This document shows positions 15,193 to 24,500 of a DNA stretch of 25,457 nucleotides, piece by piece (position 1 is the first letter of the stretch; each line of letters opens with the position of its first letter). The position numbers were made by a program, and so were the translations under genes. The notes under the pieces are model-generated. The model saw only the letters and a list, made by a program, of their open reading frames with translations, was not told where the DNA came from and searched no databases. This DNA comes from Glacieibacterium sp964246975 (lineage in GTDB: Bacteria > Pseudomonadota > Alphaproteobacteria > Sphingomonadales > Sphingomonadaceae). The stretch spans positions 1-25,457 of the forward strand of contig CAXTSL010000037.1 of assembly GCA_964246975.1 (NCBI GenBank). Direction: 5' to 3'.

Positions 15193-16413
15193 TTGAATTT
15201 GTTCAGCCGCTTCGACCGCTATCTCGCGCGGCTCATCATGGTCCCGCTGCTGGCGTCGCTGACCATCGCGGCGATGCTGCTGCTGCTCGACAAGATGTTG
15301 AAGCTGTTCGATTTCGTGATGAACGAGGGCGGCCCGGTGTCGGTCGTCTGGCGCATGCTGGGCAACCTCATCCCCGAATATCTCAGCCTCGGCATCCCGA
15401 TCGGCGTGATGCTCGGCATCCTGCTGGCGTTCCGCAATCTCGCGCTGTCGAGCGAACTCGACGCGTTGCGCGCGGTCGGCATTTCCTACAACCGCCTGCT
15501 GCGCGTGCCGATGCTGTTTGCGCTGGTCTTCGCCGTCGTCAATGTCGGCATCGTCGGCTATCTCCAGCCCTATTCGCGCTATGCGTATGAAGGCCTGCGC
15601 TTCGAACTGCGGTCGGGGGCACTCGGCGCGAGCATCAAGGTCGGCGAGTTCGCCAAGCTCGGCAAGGGCATGACGCTCCGCGTCGAGCGGTCGGAGAACC
15701 AGGGCCGCGACCTGTTCGGGCTGTTCGTCCGCGCCGAGGCGAAGGACGGCAAGGCGCTTGCGGTCACCGCCGATCGCGGCACCTTCCTGTCGACCGACGA
15801 CCCCGACGTCATCCTGCTGCGCCTGTTCCACGGCACGCTGGTGCACAGCAGCACGCCGACGACGCTGCCGCGCGTGCTGTCGTTCGACCAGCACGACCTG
15901 CCGATCAATCTGCCCGCGATGGGGGCGTTCCGCGCGCGCGGCGACCGCAACCTCGAACTGACCCTGCCCGAACTGGCAAAGGTCGATCTCGACCCCAAGG
16001 CGAGCCGCATCGACAGGTTGCAGAGCGCCGCGACGCTCAACCGCCGCATCGTCCAGTGCGTCGTAATGTTCCTGCTGCCGTTCCTCGCTGTTGCGCTGGC
16101 GGTGCCGCCCAAGCGCTCGACCTCGGCGCTCGGCGTGTTCGTGTCGGTCGTGCTGCTCGTCACCTATCACAAGCTCACCGAATACGGCGAGCGCATGGGG
16201 TCGATCGGGCGGGTCGATCCGGTGCTGGCGCAATGGGTGCCGTTCGCGCTGTTCGCGGGCGTCAGTCTCTGGATGTATTACATCCTCGCCTACCGCCCCG
16301 GCGGCCAGCCGATCGGCTTTCTCGACCGCTGGTTCGGCAAGCTCGCCAGCCTCGTCTCGAAGGCGGTCGCGCGCCGCCAGCCGTGGCGCACCGACGCCGT
16401 GTCGGCGGGCTGA
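15193..16413 (+). CDS. lptF: LptF, LPS-transport ABC permease
   Basis: 406 residues if TTG 15193 is the start; this gives the family-like N-terminus (M)NLFSRFDRYLARLI and has GAGGGA upstream at 15178. An ATG at 15148 adds 15 polar residues that do not look conserved and lacks a ribosome site, but remains possible. LptF and LptG form the permease of the LptB2FG transporter, which extracts lipopolysaccharide from the inner membrane. Hydrophobic segments: MVPLLASLTIAAMLLLLDKML at the N-terminus, LGIPIGVMLGILLAF, a pair around MLFALVFAVVNVGIVGYL, a large periplasmic beta-jellyroll (about 165-280), and three C-terminal helices (VMFLLPFLAVALAV, LGVFVSVVLLV, FALFAGVSLWMYYIL). SELDALRAVGISYNRLL is the coupling-helix motif. 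The stop overlaps the lptG start by one base. Confidence 0.92.
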   Translation: MNLFSRFDRYLARLIMVPLLASLTIAAMLLLLDKMLKLFDFVMNEGGPVSVVWRMLGNLIPEYLSLGIPIGVMLGILLAFRNLALSSELDALRAVGISYNRLLRVPMLFALVFAVVNVGIVGYLQPYSRYAYEGLRFELRSGALGASIKVGEFAKLGKGMTLRVERSENQGRDLFGLFVRAEAKDGKALAVTADRGTFLSTDDPDVILLRLFHGTLVHSSTPTTLPRVLSFDQHDLPINLPAMGAFRARGDRNLELTLPELAKVDLDPKASRIDRLQSAATLNRRIVQCVVMFLLPFLAVALAVPPKRSTSALGVFVSVVLLVTYHKLTEYGERMGSIGRVDPVLAQWVPFALFAGVSLWMYYILAYRPGGQPIGFLDRWFGKLASLVSKAVARRQPWRTDAVSAG

Positions 16414-17495
16414 TGTTTCCGTCGAAAACCATCGCCTGGTACACCGCGCGGCTGTTCCTCGTCCGGACCTTCGCGTTCCTCGCCGGGCTGATCGTCATCC
16501 TCGAGACGCTCGACCTGCTCGGCGAGTCGGGGCGAATCCTCGCGGTGGCGGGCAACAGCGAGGCGCAGCTCTGGCACTATGTCGCGCTGCGCGTGCCGCA
16601 GCTGATCCAGCTGTTCCTGCCGTTTTCGGTGCTGCTCGGCACGCTGGTGACGCTGGCGACGCTCAACCAGAACAGCGAGGTGGTGATCTTCAAGGCGAGC
16701 GGCATCTCGGCGCACCAGATCCTCGGGCCGCTGATCGTCGCCGCATTCGGCATCGCGGTGGTCAATTTCGCCTTCAACGAGCGCGTCACCGTGCGCGCCA
16801 ATACCGAACTCGATGCGTGGCAGGCGGTGCAGTACGGCGCGATCCCGCGCGCGGGCGGCATGCTCGCCGAGCAATGGGTGCGCGGCGGCGACGATCTTTT
16901 CCACGCCGGCACGGTCAGCGGCAGCGGCGCGCGCACGCGATTGGGCGATGTCGTCATCTACGACCGCGACGGCAATCGGCTGAGGCGCATCGTCCGCGCC
17001 GCCAGCGCGACGCCCGCGCCCGGCGGCTGGCGGCTGATCGCGGCGCGGACCTTCGACGTCGACAAAGGGGTAGAAGTTCCCGTTGCGCGCCTCGATTTCA
17101 AGACTTCGGTCGAAGCGCGGCAGTTCACGACGGTCGCGGTCGAGCCCAAGCATTTGCCGTTCTGGGACCTGCTCGGCGAAATCGGTCGTCAGCGCGACGC
17201 CGGACGCCCGGTCGCCAGCCTCGTCGCCGCCGCCAACCACAAGGTTTCGGGACCCCTGTCGGCGGTGCTGATGCCGCTGCTCGGGGCGGTCGCGGCGTTC
17301 GGGCTGGCGCGCTCGGGGCGGCTGTTCGTGCGCGCCGTCATCGGCATGTTCCTTGGCTTCGCCTTCTTTGTCGCCGACAATTTCATGGCGGCGATGGGCA
17401 ATTTCGGCACGGTGCCGCCGGTGCTCGCGGCGTGGGCACCCTTCCTGCTGTTCTTCCTGATCGGCGAGACGGTGCTGTTCCGCACCGAGGAATGA
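16413..17495 (+). CDS. lptG: LptG, LPS-transport ABC permease
   Basis: 360 residues from ATG 16413, sharing one base with the lptF stop (TGATG). It is the second half of the LptFG permease. Features: helix LFLVRTFAFLAGLIVILETLDLL near the N-terminus, LIQLFLPFSVLLGTLVTLATL, coupling motif NQNSEVVIFKASGISAHQIL, helix LIVAAFGIAVVNFAF, a periplasmic jellyroll with VVIYDRDGNRLRRIVRA, and C-terminal helices ending in LLFFLIGETVLF. No ATPase (lptB) is encoded in this window. The stop overlaps the next start by 4 bases (ATGA), which binds all four genes of this run into one operon. Confidence 0.92.
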   Translation: MFPSKTIAWYTARLFLVRTFAFLAGLIVILETLDLLGESGRILAVAGNSEAQLWHYVALRVPQLIQLFLPFSVLLGTLVTLATLNQNSEVVIFKASGISAHQILGPLIVAAFGIAVVNFAFNERVTVRANTELDAWQAVQYGAIPRAGGMLAEQWVRGGDDLFHAGTVSGSGARTRLGDVVIYDRDGNRLRRIVRAASATPAPGGWRLIAARTFDVDKGVEVPVARLDFKTSVEARQFTTVAVEPKHLPFWDLLGEIGRQRDAGRPVASLVAAANHKVSGPLSAVLMPLLGAVAAFGLARSGRLFVRAVIGMFLGFAFFVADNFMAAMGNFGTVPPVLAAWAPFLLFFLIGETVLFRTEE

Positions 17496-18994
17496 GCGAC
17501 GATCCCGTAACGACTGCGGACGTGGCGCGCGCCGCGTGGACGAGCACGCTGGCGCGCTTCGGCGCGGTGATCGAAGTGCTGACGACGCCCGCGCTGACGT
17601 GGGCGTTCGGAGTGCCCGCCTACGGCGTCTATACCGTACTGGCGGCCGCGGTGACGCTGGGGGCGGGGAGCATCGACCTCGCGATGCCGACGGTGCTCCA
17701 ACGCGTCGTCCCGCAGGCGGCGGACGCGGCGGCGGCGCGCGGCGCGGTCAAATGGGCGCTGATCCTCGGGACGATTCCGAGCCTGGTCGTTGCCGTCGCG
17801 GTGACCCTTGCCGCGCCGGACATCGCGGTCCTTGTCCATGCCGGGCCTGCCGACCGAGTGGGCCTCACGCTGGCGGTTGCGCTGTTCGGCTGGGTGTTGC
17901 CGCTGACCAGCGCCATCGAGGTCGCCACCGCTGCGGTGCGCGCGCGCCACGCCTTCGGCCCCGAAATCCGGCTGCGCGTGGTATGGGAGCAGCTGGCGCG
18001 CGTCGGCCTCGCGCTGTTGCTGTGGGCAGGGGGCATGAACGGCGCACTGGCGCTGGCGGTCGCGCATCTCGCGTCGCTGCTTGTCGTCGCGGGCCTGTCG
18101 CTCCGCCTGCTCGCGCGCTTCTACGACGTGGGCGCGATGCTGCGTATGCCACTGCAGGGTGCACAGGCGCGCGCGATGCTCGGCTACGGCATCGCGGTCG
18201 TCCCCGCCAATGCCTTGCGGCGTGCGCTGACCGACCTGCCGCCGATCCTGCTCAATCGCGCCCTGCCGGGAAGCGCGGGGGCGAGTGCAGCGGGCCTCTA
18301 CGGCATTGCGCGCAAGCTCAGCAGCATCCCGCAGCTGGTGCGGACGATCTTCGCCTATGTCATGGCGCCGCTCGCCTCGACGCAAGTCGCGCGCGACCCC
18401 GCTGCGATCGCCCCGATCTACGGCTTCGCGGTGCGGCTCGCGACGGCGCTGGCGCTACCGCTGTCGGCGGCGCTGATCGGGCTGGGACCGTTGCTCCTCG
18501 CCGCCTTCGCACCGGGCGCAGCGGTCGCCCTGCCCGTCCTCGTTGCCCTCGTCGCGGCCCGTGCGGGCGAAGCGGTGGCGGGGCCGGCAAGCGCAGTCGT
18601 CGAGATACTGGGCCACCGCCTGCGCCCGACGCTTAACGCCGTCGCGGGACTGGTCGTCTGGGTCGGCCTGGCGCTGTGGCTCGTGCCCGCGCACGGCGCG
18701 ACGGGCATGGCGGTGGCGGTCGGCGGGGCGATCGTCGTCAGCGCATGGCTCGCGGTCGCCGAGCTGGCGCTGGGCGACGCTCTCGCGCCCTTTGCCCCGC
18801 CGTTCGCGCGGACCCTCGCCATCGCCGGGTTGGGCAGCGTCGCGACGGCCGCCCTCGGCACTCTGGACTTCGGCGCGCCGCTCGTCGTCGCCGCCGCGCT
18901 GGCGAGCGCGTGGGTGAACCTGCGCTTCGGCCTGTCGACGACAGACCGGAGCGCGCTGGGCCGCGCCGCAAAGATCCTGCACCTCGCTCCCTGA
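17492..18994 (+). CDS. MOP-superfamily flippase-like membrane protein (polysaccharide/lipid-linked sugar type)
   Basis: 500 residues from ATG 17492, behind GAGG in the end of lptG and overlapping its stop by 4 bases. The protein is very hydrophobic throughout, with about 12-14 predicted transmembrane helices, no signal peptide, and an Arg/Ala-rich pattern of short loops. The N-terminal FGAVIEVLTTPALTWAFGVPAYGVYTV segment and a central RKLSSIPQLVRTIFAYVMAPLAS segment resemble the polysaccharide transporter (Wzx/PST) branch of the MOP superfamily, which flips lipid-linked oligosaccharides. The substrate is unknown. Being tied to lptFG it may move a glycolipid or O-polysaccharide unit across the inner membrane before LptFG-mediated export; this is inference. 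No glycosyltransferase is next to it. Confidence 0.78.
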   Translation: MSDDPVTTADVARAAWTSTLARFGAVIEVLTTPALTWAFGVPAYGVYTVLAAAVTLGAGSIDLAMPTVLQRVVPQAADAAAARGAVKWALILGTIPSLVVAVAVTLAAPDIAVLVHAGPADRVGLTLAVALFGWVLPLTSAIEVATAAVRARHAFGPEIRLRVVWEQLARVGLALLLWAGGMNGALALAVAHLASLLVVAGLSLRLLARFYDVGAMLRMPLQGAQARAMLGYGIAVVPANALRRALTDLPPILLNRALPGSAGASAAGLYGIARKLSSIPQLVRTIFAYVMAPLASTQVARDPAAIAPIYGFAVRLATALALPLSAALIGLGPLLLAAFAPGAAVALPVLVALVAARAGEAVAGPASAVVEILGHRLRPTLNAVAGLVVWVGLALWLVPAHGATGMAVAVGGAIVVSAWLAVAELALGDALAPFAPPFARTLAIAGLGSVATAALGTLDFGAPLVVAAALASAWVNLRFGLSTTDRSALGRAAKILHLAP

Positions 18995-19033
18995 ATTTTG
19001 CCGCAAAGCCTTCGTAACGGCGCAGATATCGCA

Positions 19034-19039
19034 GAGGAG
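19034..19039 (+). promoter_or_regulatory. Ribosome binding site that decides a TTG start
   Basis: GAGGAG ends six bases before TTG 19046. It supports that codon over another in-frame TTG at 18998, which lies only three bases after the flippase stop and has no such site. Confidence 0.55.
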
Positions 19040-19045
19040 CCACTC

Positions 19046-20206
19046 TTGCCCGCGTCCCGACCCGCCGACCTCCGCCTCGTCGAAGTGACCACCGCCGCAC
19101 AGCGCAAGGCGTTCGTCGCGCTGGTCTTCGACCTCTACGCCGACGACCCGAAGTGGGTCGCGCCGCTCAAGTCCGAGGCGCTGGCGCTGATCGGCGACGC
19201 GACGACGAACCCGTGGTTCGGCCACGCCACGGCGGCATTCTGGCTGGTCTATCGCGGCGACCGCGCGGTTGGGCGCATCTCGGCACAGGTCGACACGCTC
19301 GTCGAACAGCACATGGGTGCGGGCACCGGCCATTGGGGCATGTTCGAGTGCATCGACGATCAATCCGTCGCCGACCTGCTCCTCGCCACTGCCGAGGCCT
19401 GGCTGCGGGCGCGCGGCATGACGCGCGCGCAGGGGCCGTTCAGCCTGTCGATCTGGGACGAGCCCGGCGTGCTGGTCAGCGGCTTCGACCGCCCGCCGAC
19501 GGTGATGATGGCGCACCACCGTGCGTGGTACGCCGGGCTGATCGAGGCGGCGGGCTACACCGGCGTCAAGGATCTTCACACGTGGGAGGTCGACACCGAC
19601 CCCTTTCCCGATGTCGTCCAGCGCATCGTCGCGATGGGCGAGAACAACCCGCGCATCCGCGTCCGCGAAGTCGTCAAGGCCGATTTCGCGCGCGAGGCAG
19701 CGCTGATCCTCGACATCCTCAACGACGCCTGGTCGACCAACTGGGGCTATGTCCCGCTGACCGAGGCCGAGGTCGCGTTCGTCAGCAAGAAGCTCAAGCC
19801 GATCGTCTATCCCGACCTGATCCGCATCGCCGAATACGACGGCGAGCCGGTCGCCTTCATGATCGCGCTCCCCGACCTCAACGAGAAGCTCGCCGACCTG
19901 AACGGCAATCTCTTTCCGTTCGGCTGGGCGAAGCTGCTGTGGCGACTGCGCGCGCCCAAGGTCAGCCGCATTCGCGTACCCTTGATGGGCGTCCGCAAGA
20001 AGCTCCAGGGGACGCGCACCGCGTCGATGCTCGCCTTCCTGCTGATCGAGAAGATCCGAGCCGCGACCGTCGAGAACTACCACGCCGGACACGCCGAAAT
20101 CGGCTGGATACTCGAGGATAACGGGCCGATGCGCTCGATCGCCGAAGTCATCGGGGCCGAGGTGACGCGGACCTACCGCGTCTACGAGAAGCCGCTCGCG
20201 GCGTGA
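19046..20206 (+). CDS. GNAT-fold acyltransferase-like protein of about 385 residues
   Basis: 386 residues from TTG 19046. It matches, from memory, a family of ~380-residue GNAT-like proteins in Proteobacteria. Markers: FVALVFDLYADDPKWVAPL near the start, NPWFGHATAAFWLVYRG, VGRISAQVD, WGMFECIDD, ATAEAWLRARGMTRAQGPFS, SIWDEPGVLVSGFDRPP and MMAHHRAWYAGLIEAAGY, which resembles the acetyl-CoA binding end of a GNAT domain. The second half contains WSTNWGYVPLTEAEV, IAEYDGEPVAFMIALPDLN and an end GWILEDNGPMRSIAEVIGAEV, a second GNAT-like unit, so it is probably a tandem GNAT (FemX-like). The substrate is unknown. It follows the flippase by 51 bases and is the last gene before the hairpin at 20209. 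No membrane segment is seen. Confidence 0.72.
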   Translation: MPASRPADLRLVEVTTAAQRKAFVALVFDLYADDPKWVAPLKSEALALIGDATTNPWFGHATAAFWLVYRGDRAVGRISAQVDTLVEQHMGAGTGHWGMFECIDDQSVADLLLATAEAWLRARGMTRAQGPFSLSIWDEPGVLVSGFDRPPTVMMAHHRAWYAGLIEAAGYTGVKDLHTWEVDTDPFPDVVQRIVAMGENNPRIRVREVVKADFAREAALILDILNDAWSTNWGYVPLTEAEVAFVSKKLKPIVYPDLIRIAEYDGEPVAFMIALPDLNEKLADLNGNLFPFGWAKLLWRLRAPKVSRIRVPLMGVRKKLQGTRTASMLAFLLIEKIRAATVENYHAGHAEIGWILEDNGPMRSIAEVIGAEVTRTYRVYEKPLAA

Positions 20207-20208
20207 AC

Positions 20209-20237
20209 CGCCGCCGCCCCGCGCGGGGGCGGCGGCG
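20209..20237. terminator. Strong GC hairpin between convergent genes, likely bidirectional terminator
   Basis: A perfect 12-base stem (20209-20220 with 20226-20237) closes a 5-base loop GCGCG. It begins two bases after the GNAT-like gene stop and ends six bases before the autotransporter stop. All 12 pairs are G-C. Neither side has a clear run of T, so it is not a textbook intrinsic terminator; the position and stability still argue for transcription ending here in both directions. Confidence 0.6.
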
Positions 20238-20243
20238 CAGCCT

Positions 20244-21566
20244 CTAGAAGCCGATGGTCAGCGTCGCCTTGATGCCGTTGTCGCTGACCCGCTTGCCGAG
20301 GACGCCGGTGTAGCTCGCCCCCAGCGTCGCGTTGCGACCGAGGCGGACATCGAGGCCCGCCTCGCCTGCGAACGCATCCTTGTCGAGCGGCACGGCGCGG
20401 ATCGCGGCGAAGTTGTTGGTCCCCGCCAGCGACAGCAGCGCAGCGGGCGCGCGGTCGCCGCCGGTGCGCTGATAACCCGCCGACGCGCGCAGTTCGACGC
20501 CGTTGCCGACGCTGGCGCGGCCACGCAGGCCGACCGTGGTGAAGGTTGCGTCGAACTTTTGCTGGCCCGCGAAAACGGTGGCGAAGCCGCCGGTCTCGCT
20601 GAAGGCATCGGCGTCGAAGCCGACATAGGCGAAGCGCGCGAACGGCTCGACACGGGCGTTCGGGGTCGCGCCGAGGTCGAACGAGACCTCTCCGAAAGCC
20701 TGATACGAGGTGCCGGAAGTGTGCGCGGCGAGCGTCTGGCCCAGCTGCGGCACGGTGATCGTCCGTGTCGTGCGCGACCGCACGCTGCTGACGCCGCCGC
20801 CGACCGCGAGCGCCAGCCCGTTGTCGCTGCGGTAGCCCGCATAGACCGCGCCACCCGTCGTCTCGACCTTGGCATTGCCGAGGATCGCGGTGTCGACATC
20901 GCTGTGGATGTAGTTGAACAGCGCGCCGAGCGTGACGGCCTCGAACTGTGCGTCGACACCGACCAGCACGCCCTTGGCGTTGGTGTCGAGCTGGGCGCCG
21001 TTGCCGTCGAAGTCGCTCGATCCCCAAGAGCCGACGGCGCGGCCCCACAAGGTCGTCGCGCGGCCGTCGCGGTCCTGCGTGGTTGCGGCTCCCTTGCCCC
21101 CGCCCGTCGCGACGAGGCCGCCCCGCAGCCGGTCGAGCGCCGCCTCGCGGACGTGGCGCGTATCGCTGAGCGCCGTGCGGTCGACCGCGCTGTGGATTTC
21201 GCCGGTCAGCTGGTTGATCGATGCGCCGAGGTTCGCACCCTGCAGGAACAGATTATAATAGGCCTGCGGGTTGAACCCGGCGATCACCGCGGCGTCGAAG
21301 GCGGCGGCGCGGTTGATGATGTTCTGACTGTTCGGCCCCGGCTGGAGCAGCGTGATCAGCGAGTTCGGCACCAGCTTGAGCACGAGTGTCGTCGCGTCGT
21401 AGGTCAGCGTCGGCGCGAAGGCCGGGCCGAAGAGGCTGAGCGACGGCGCGGTGAAGGTGCCGGTGCGCCCGCCCGCCGCCGAGACCAGGGTATAGCTGGT
21501 GTTGAACAGATACTGGCCCGGCCCGGCGGTCAGCGTCAGCGCGCCCGCAAGGCTCGCCGCGCCCCC
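20244..21566 (-). CDS. Autotransporter, C-terminal part: end of passenger and beta-barrel
   Basis: 440 residues are readable in one frame from the gap edge at 21566 to TAG at 20244-20246. The first 70 residues (GGAASLAGALTL, then QYLFNTSYTLVSAAGG) are the end of the passenger, like the linker before autotransporter barrels. A helical linker follows (NINQLTGEIHSAVD type), then from about residue 160 a beta-barrel with alternating strands: TTLWGRAVGSWGSSDFDGNG, VLVGVDAQF, LGALFNYIHSD, GGAVYAGYRSDNGLALAVGGG, PFARFAYVGFDADAF, VGLRGRASVGNGVELRASAGY, ending DNGIKATLTIGF with the terminal Phe used for BAM-mediated insertion. An internal GTG at 21383 is not a real start. It is the 3' part of the same gene as the passenger across the gap. 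Confidence 0.88.
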   Translation of the reverse strand, partial: GGAASLAGALTLTAGPGQYLFNTSYTLVSAAGGRTGTFTAPSLSLFGPAFAPTLTYDATTLVLKLVPNSLITLLQPGPNSQNIINRAAAFDAAVIAGFNPQAYYNLFLQGANLGASINQLTGEIHSAVDRTALSDTRHVREAALDRLRGGLVATGGGKGAATTQDRDGRATTLWGRAVGSWGSSDFDGNGAQLDTNAKGVLVGVDAQFEAVTLGALFNYIHSDVDTAILGNAKVETTGGAVYAGYRSDNGLALAVGGGVSSVRSRTTRTITVPQLGQTLAAHTSGTSYQAFGEVSFDLGATPNARVEPFARFAYVGFDADAFSETGGFATVFAGQQKFDATFTTVGLRGRASVGNGVELRASAGYQRTGGDRAPAALLSLAGTNNFAAIRAVPLDKDAFAGEAGLDVRLGRNATLGASYTGVLGKRVSDNGIKATLTIGF

Positions 21567-21576
21567 NNNNNNNNNN
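21567..21576. other. Assembly gap (10 N) inside the autotransporter gene
   Basis: Ten ambiguous bases. The passenger frame and the barrel frame are out of phase by one across it, so the true gap is not 10 bases if the gene is intact; it must be 2 more than a multiple of three. Confidence 0.95.
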
Positions 21577-24500
21577 AGGTCGCCGCGCCGGTGACGCTCA
21601 GCGTGCCGACGAGGCCGTCGCTGACGCCCGGCGAGACCGTCGACCCCGACTGCGCAACGAGGCCGCCGATGGTGCCGGTGCCGCCGAGCGTCGTGCCGCT
21701 CGCGGCGGTGACGGTCGACGGGCTGAGGCTGCCGATGACGGTCAGGCGACCGGCGTTGAGCGCGGTTGCGCCCGACAGCGTGCTGTTGCCGGTCAGCGTC
21801 AGGTTGCCCGCGCCGTTCTTGGCGAGCGTGCCGGTCCCCGAGATCGCCGCCGCGTAGGTCGCATCGACGCCCTGGTTGAGGACGAGCGCGCCATTGTCGA
21901 TGACGTTGCCGCTGCCGAGCGTCGCGACGCTCGCGGTGACGATGCCCGCCGCGATGGTGGTGGTGCCGGTACGCGCGCTGGTGCCCGTCAGGTTCAGCGT
22001 GCCGCTGCCCGTCTTGGTCAGCGCGCCCGCGCCCGAGGTGGTGCCCGACAAGGTCAGCGCATTGGCCTGGGTGTCGATGCTGCTCGCCCCTGCGACCGCG
22101 ACGACGTTGGCGAGGGTCAGGTTGTTCGCGCCCGCCTGCAGCACGCCCGCGTTCAGCGTCAGCGTGCCCGTGCCGAGCGCCGCGCCATTGCCGACCGCGA
22201 GCGTGCCCGCGTTGAGGAACGTCCCGCCGGTGTAGCTGTTGCCGCTGGCGAGCGTTAGCGTACCGCCGCCGATCTTGGCGAGCGACCCCGCGCCGCCGAC
22301 CACGCCGGTCAGCGCCAGCGCGAACGCCTGGGTATCGACCGTCGTCGCGCCGGTTAGTGTCGTCGGGTTGGCGAGGCTGAGGCCTGCCGCCGCCGCTTGC
22401 AGCGTCGTGCCGGTGTTGAGCGTCAGCCCGCCGATCCCCGCTGCCATGTTGCTGCCCACCGCGAGGGTGCCCGCATTGACCGTCGCGCCGACGAAGCTGT
22501 TGGCTGCGGTCAGCAGCAGCGTGCCGCTGCCCGACTTGACGATGCTGCCGAGCCCCGAGACGACGCCGTCGATGGTCAGCGTGCCCGGCCCCGAGTCGAT
22601 CTCGCCGCTGCCCGCCGTCGAGACGGCGTTGGCCAGCACCAGCCCCGGCACGCCCGCCGCGAGACGCGTGCCGTTTGCCAGTGCAATGCTACCGATGCCG
22701 CCTGCCGTGTTGGTGCCCAGCACGACGCTGCCGCCATTGATGTTGAGGCCGCTGTAGGTGTTGGCCGCGTTGAAGTTGAGTGTGCCGCTGCCGGTCTTGG
22801 CGATCGAGCCCGACTTGCCGCCGCCAAGCACCGGATCCGCCGAGACGACCCCGTTGAGCGTCAGCGTGAAGCCTTGTGTTGCGACCGTAGCAACCCCGGT
22901 GGTGACGATGGCATTGGCAACGACGAGATCGGCCGCCCCCGCCTGGAGCGTCGCGCCGCTTTCGATCGTGATGCCGCCGAGACCGCCCGCCGTGTTGGTG
23001 CCGAGGGTCGCGGTACCCGCCGCGATGTCGAGGCCCGCGAAGCTGTTCGCGCCGCCCAGCACGAGATTGCCCATGCCGGTCTTGACGATCGACCCCGTGC
23101 CGCTGACGCTCGCGCCGAGGGTCAACGTGCCTGCCCCCGAATTGACCGCCGCGACGCCGTTGGTGACGACGGCATTGGCCAGCGTCACCGCCGGGGCGAC
23201 CGCGACCAGCGTCGCGCCGCCCTGGATGGTCAGCGTGCCGGTGCCGAGCGCCGTGTCGCTGCCGACGCCGAGGGTTCCCGACTGGAGATCGGTGCCGCCG
23301 CTATAGTTGTTTGCCGCGAGCAGATTGATCGTCCCGCCGCCTTGCTTGGCGAGGCTGCCGATGCCGCCGATGGGGGCGGCAATCGTCGTCGTCGTGCCGG
23401 TGCTGCCGAACAGGAACGAGCCCGCGATGTTGGTCGTCAGCCCGCCGTTGCCGGTCGCCACGAGGCTGTACCCGTCGGTGGCGAACTGCAGCCCGACGAA
23501 GCTCTGCGGGCTGTCGATCGTGACCGTCCCGGCGGTCGACTGGAAGACGCCGATGCCGCTCTGCCACGTCGCGTTGAAGGCGCTCGGCGGGGCACCCGTC
23601 CAGTTGGTCCCCGTCGTACTCCACGTGCCCGAGCCGCCGCTGATCGCGCCGTTGCCGATGCCGTCGGCACCGTCCCAATATTGGGTCAGCGTCCCGACGG
23701 CAGTGACGACGAGGTTGACCTGGCCGGGGACGATGGTCTGGACGTTGGCGGTGGTCGCGCCACCGCCCGGCAGGCTGCCGATCGTCAGGCCGTTGTCGGT
23801 CAGCGTGCCGCCGTAGCCGATCAGTTCGTAGATGCCGAGACCGAAGGCGTTCGAATTGCTGACGTTGAAGATTCCGTCGAGCGTCAGGTTGCCGCCGACC
23901 AGAACGAGGTCGTTGAACGCCGGGGCGGGCGCGTTGGCGACGCCGAGATCCCAGTTGAGGATCGAGCCCGCACTGAGCGCCAGGGACCCGAGGGTCAACG
24001 TCCCCGCGCCCGCGCCGCCGGGCGACAGGATGCCGCCGTCGGCGATCGCTACCGCGCCGCCGATGCTCGCGCTCGCATCGCTGGCAAGCGTCGCGCCGCC
24101 CGCGATGCTCGTCGCGGTGTTGCCGACACTGCCTCGCACGTCGAGCGTGCCCGCCGTGACGGTCGTCGCGCCGGTGTAAGTGCTTGCGCCGGTGAGGATC
24201 AGCGCGCCGCTGCCGGTCTTGACGAAGCCGCCGGCGCTGGCACCGCCACCTTCGCCGCCGCCACCCGGTACATCGGCGATGACACCGCCGAGCGTCAGCG
24301 TGTTGGCCTGCGTCGCGAGCGTCGCGCTGCCCGACACGGTAACGTTGTTGGCGACGACGAGGTTGTTCGCCCCCGCCTGCAGCGTCGTGGCGTTGGCGAG
24401 CGCGATGGTCCCACTGCCCGCCGACGTGCTGGTCAGCAACGTTACCGTGCCCGCGTTGACGGTCAGGCCATTGAAACCATTCGCCGCGCCGAGCACGAGA

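Noticed and set aside
14593..16233. Upstream extension of the lipid kinase frame through DUF2141 and lptF
   Set aside because: It crosses a convincing signal-peptide gene and the antisense of lptF, and reads as Arg/Gln/His-rich sequence. The kinase domain starts after 14592.
18455..20092. - strand frame of 545 codons opposite the flippase and GNAT-like genes
   Set aside because: Composition is Arg/Asp/Ala-rich without motifs; the + strand genes explain the region.
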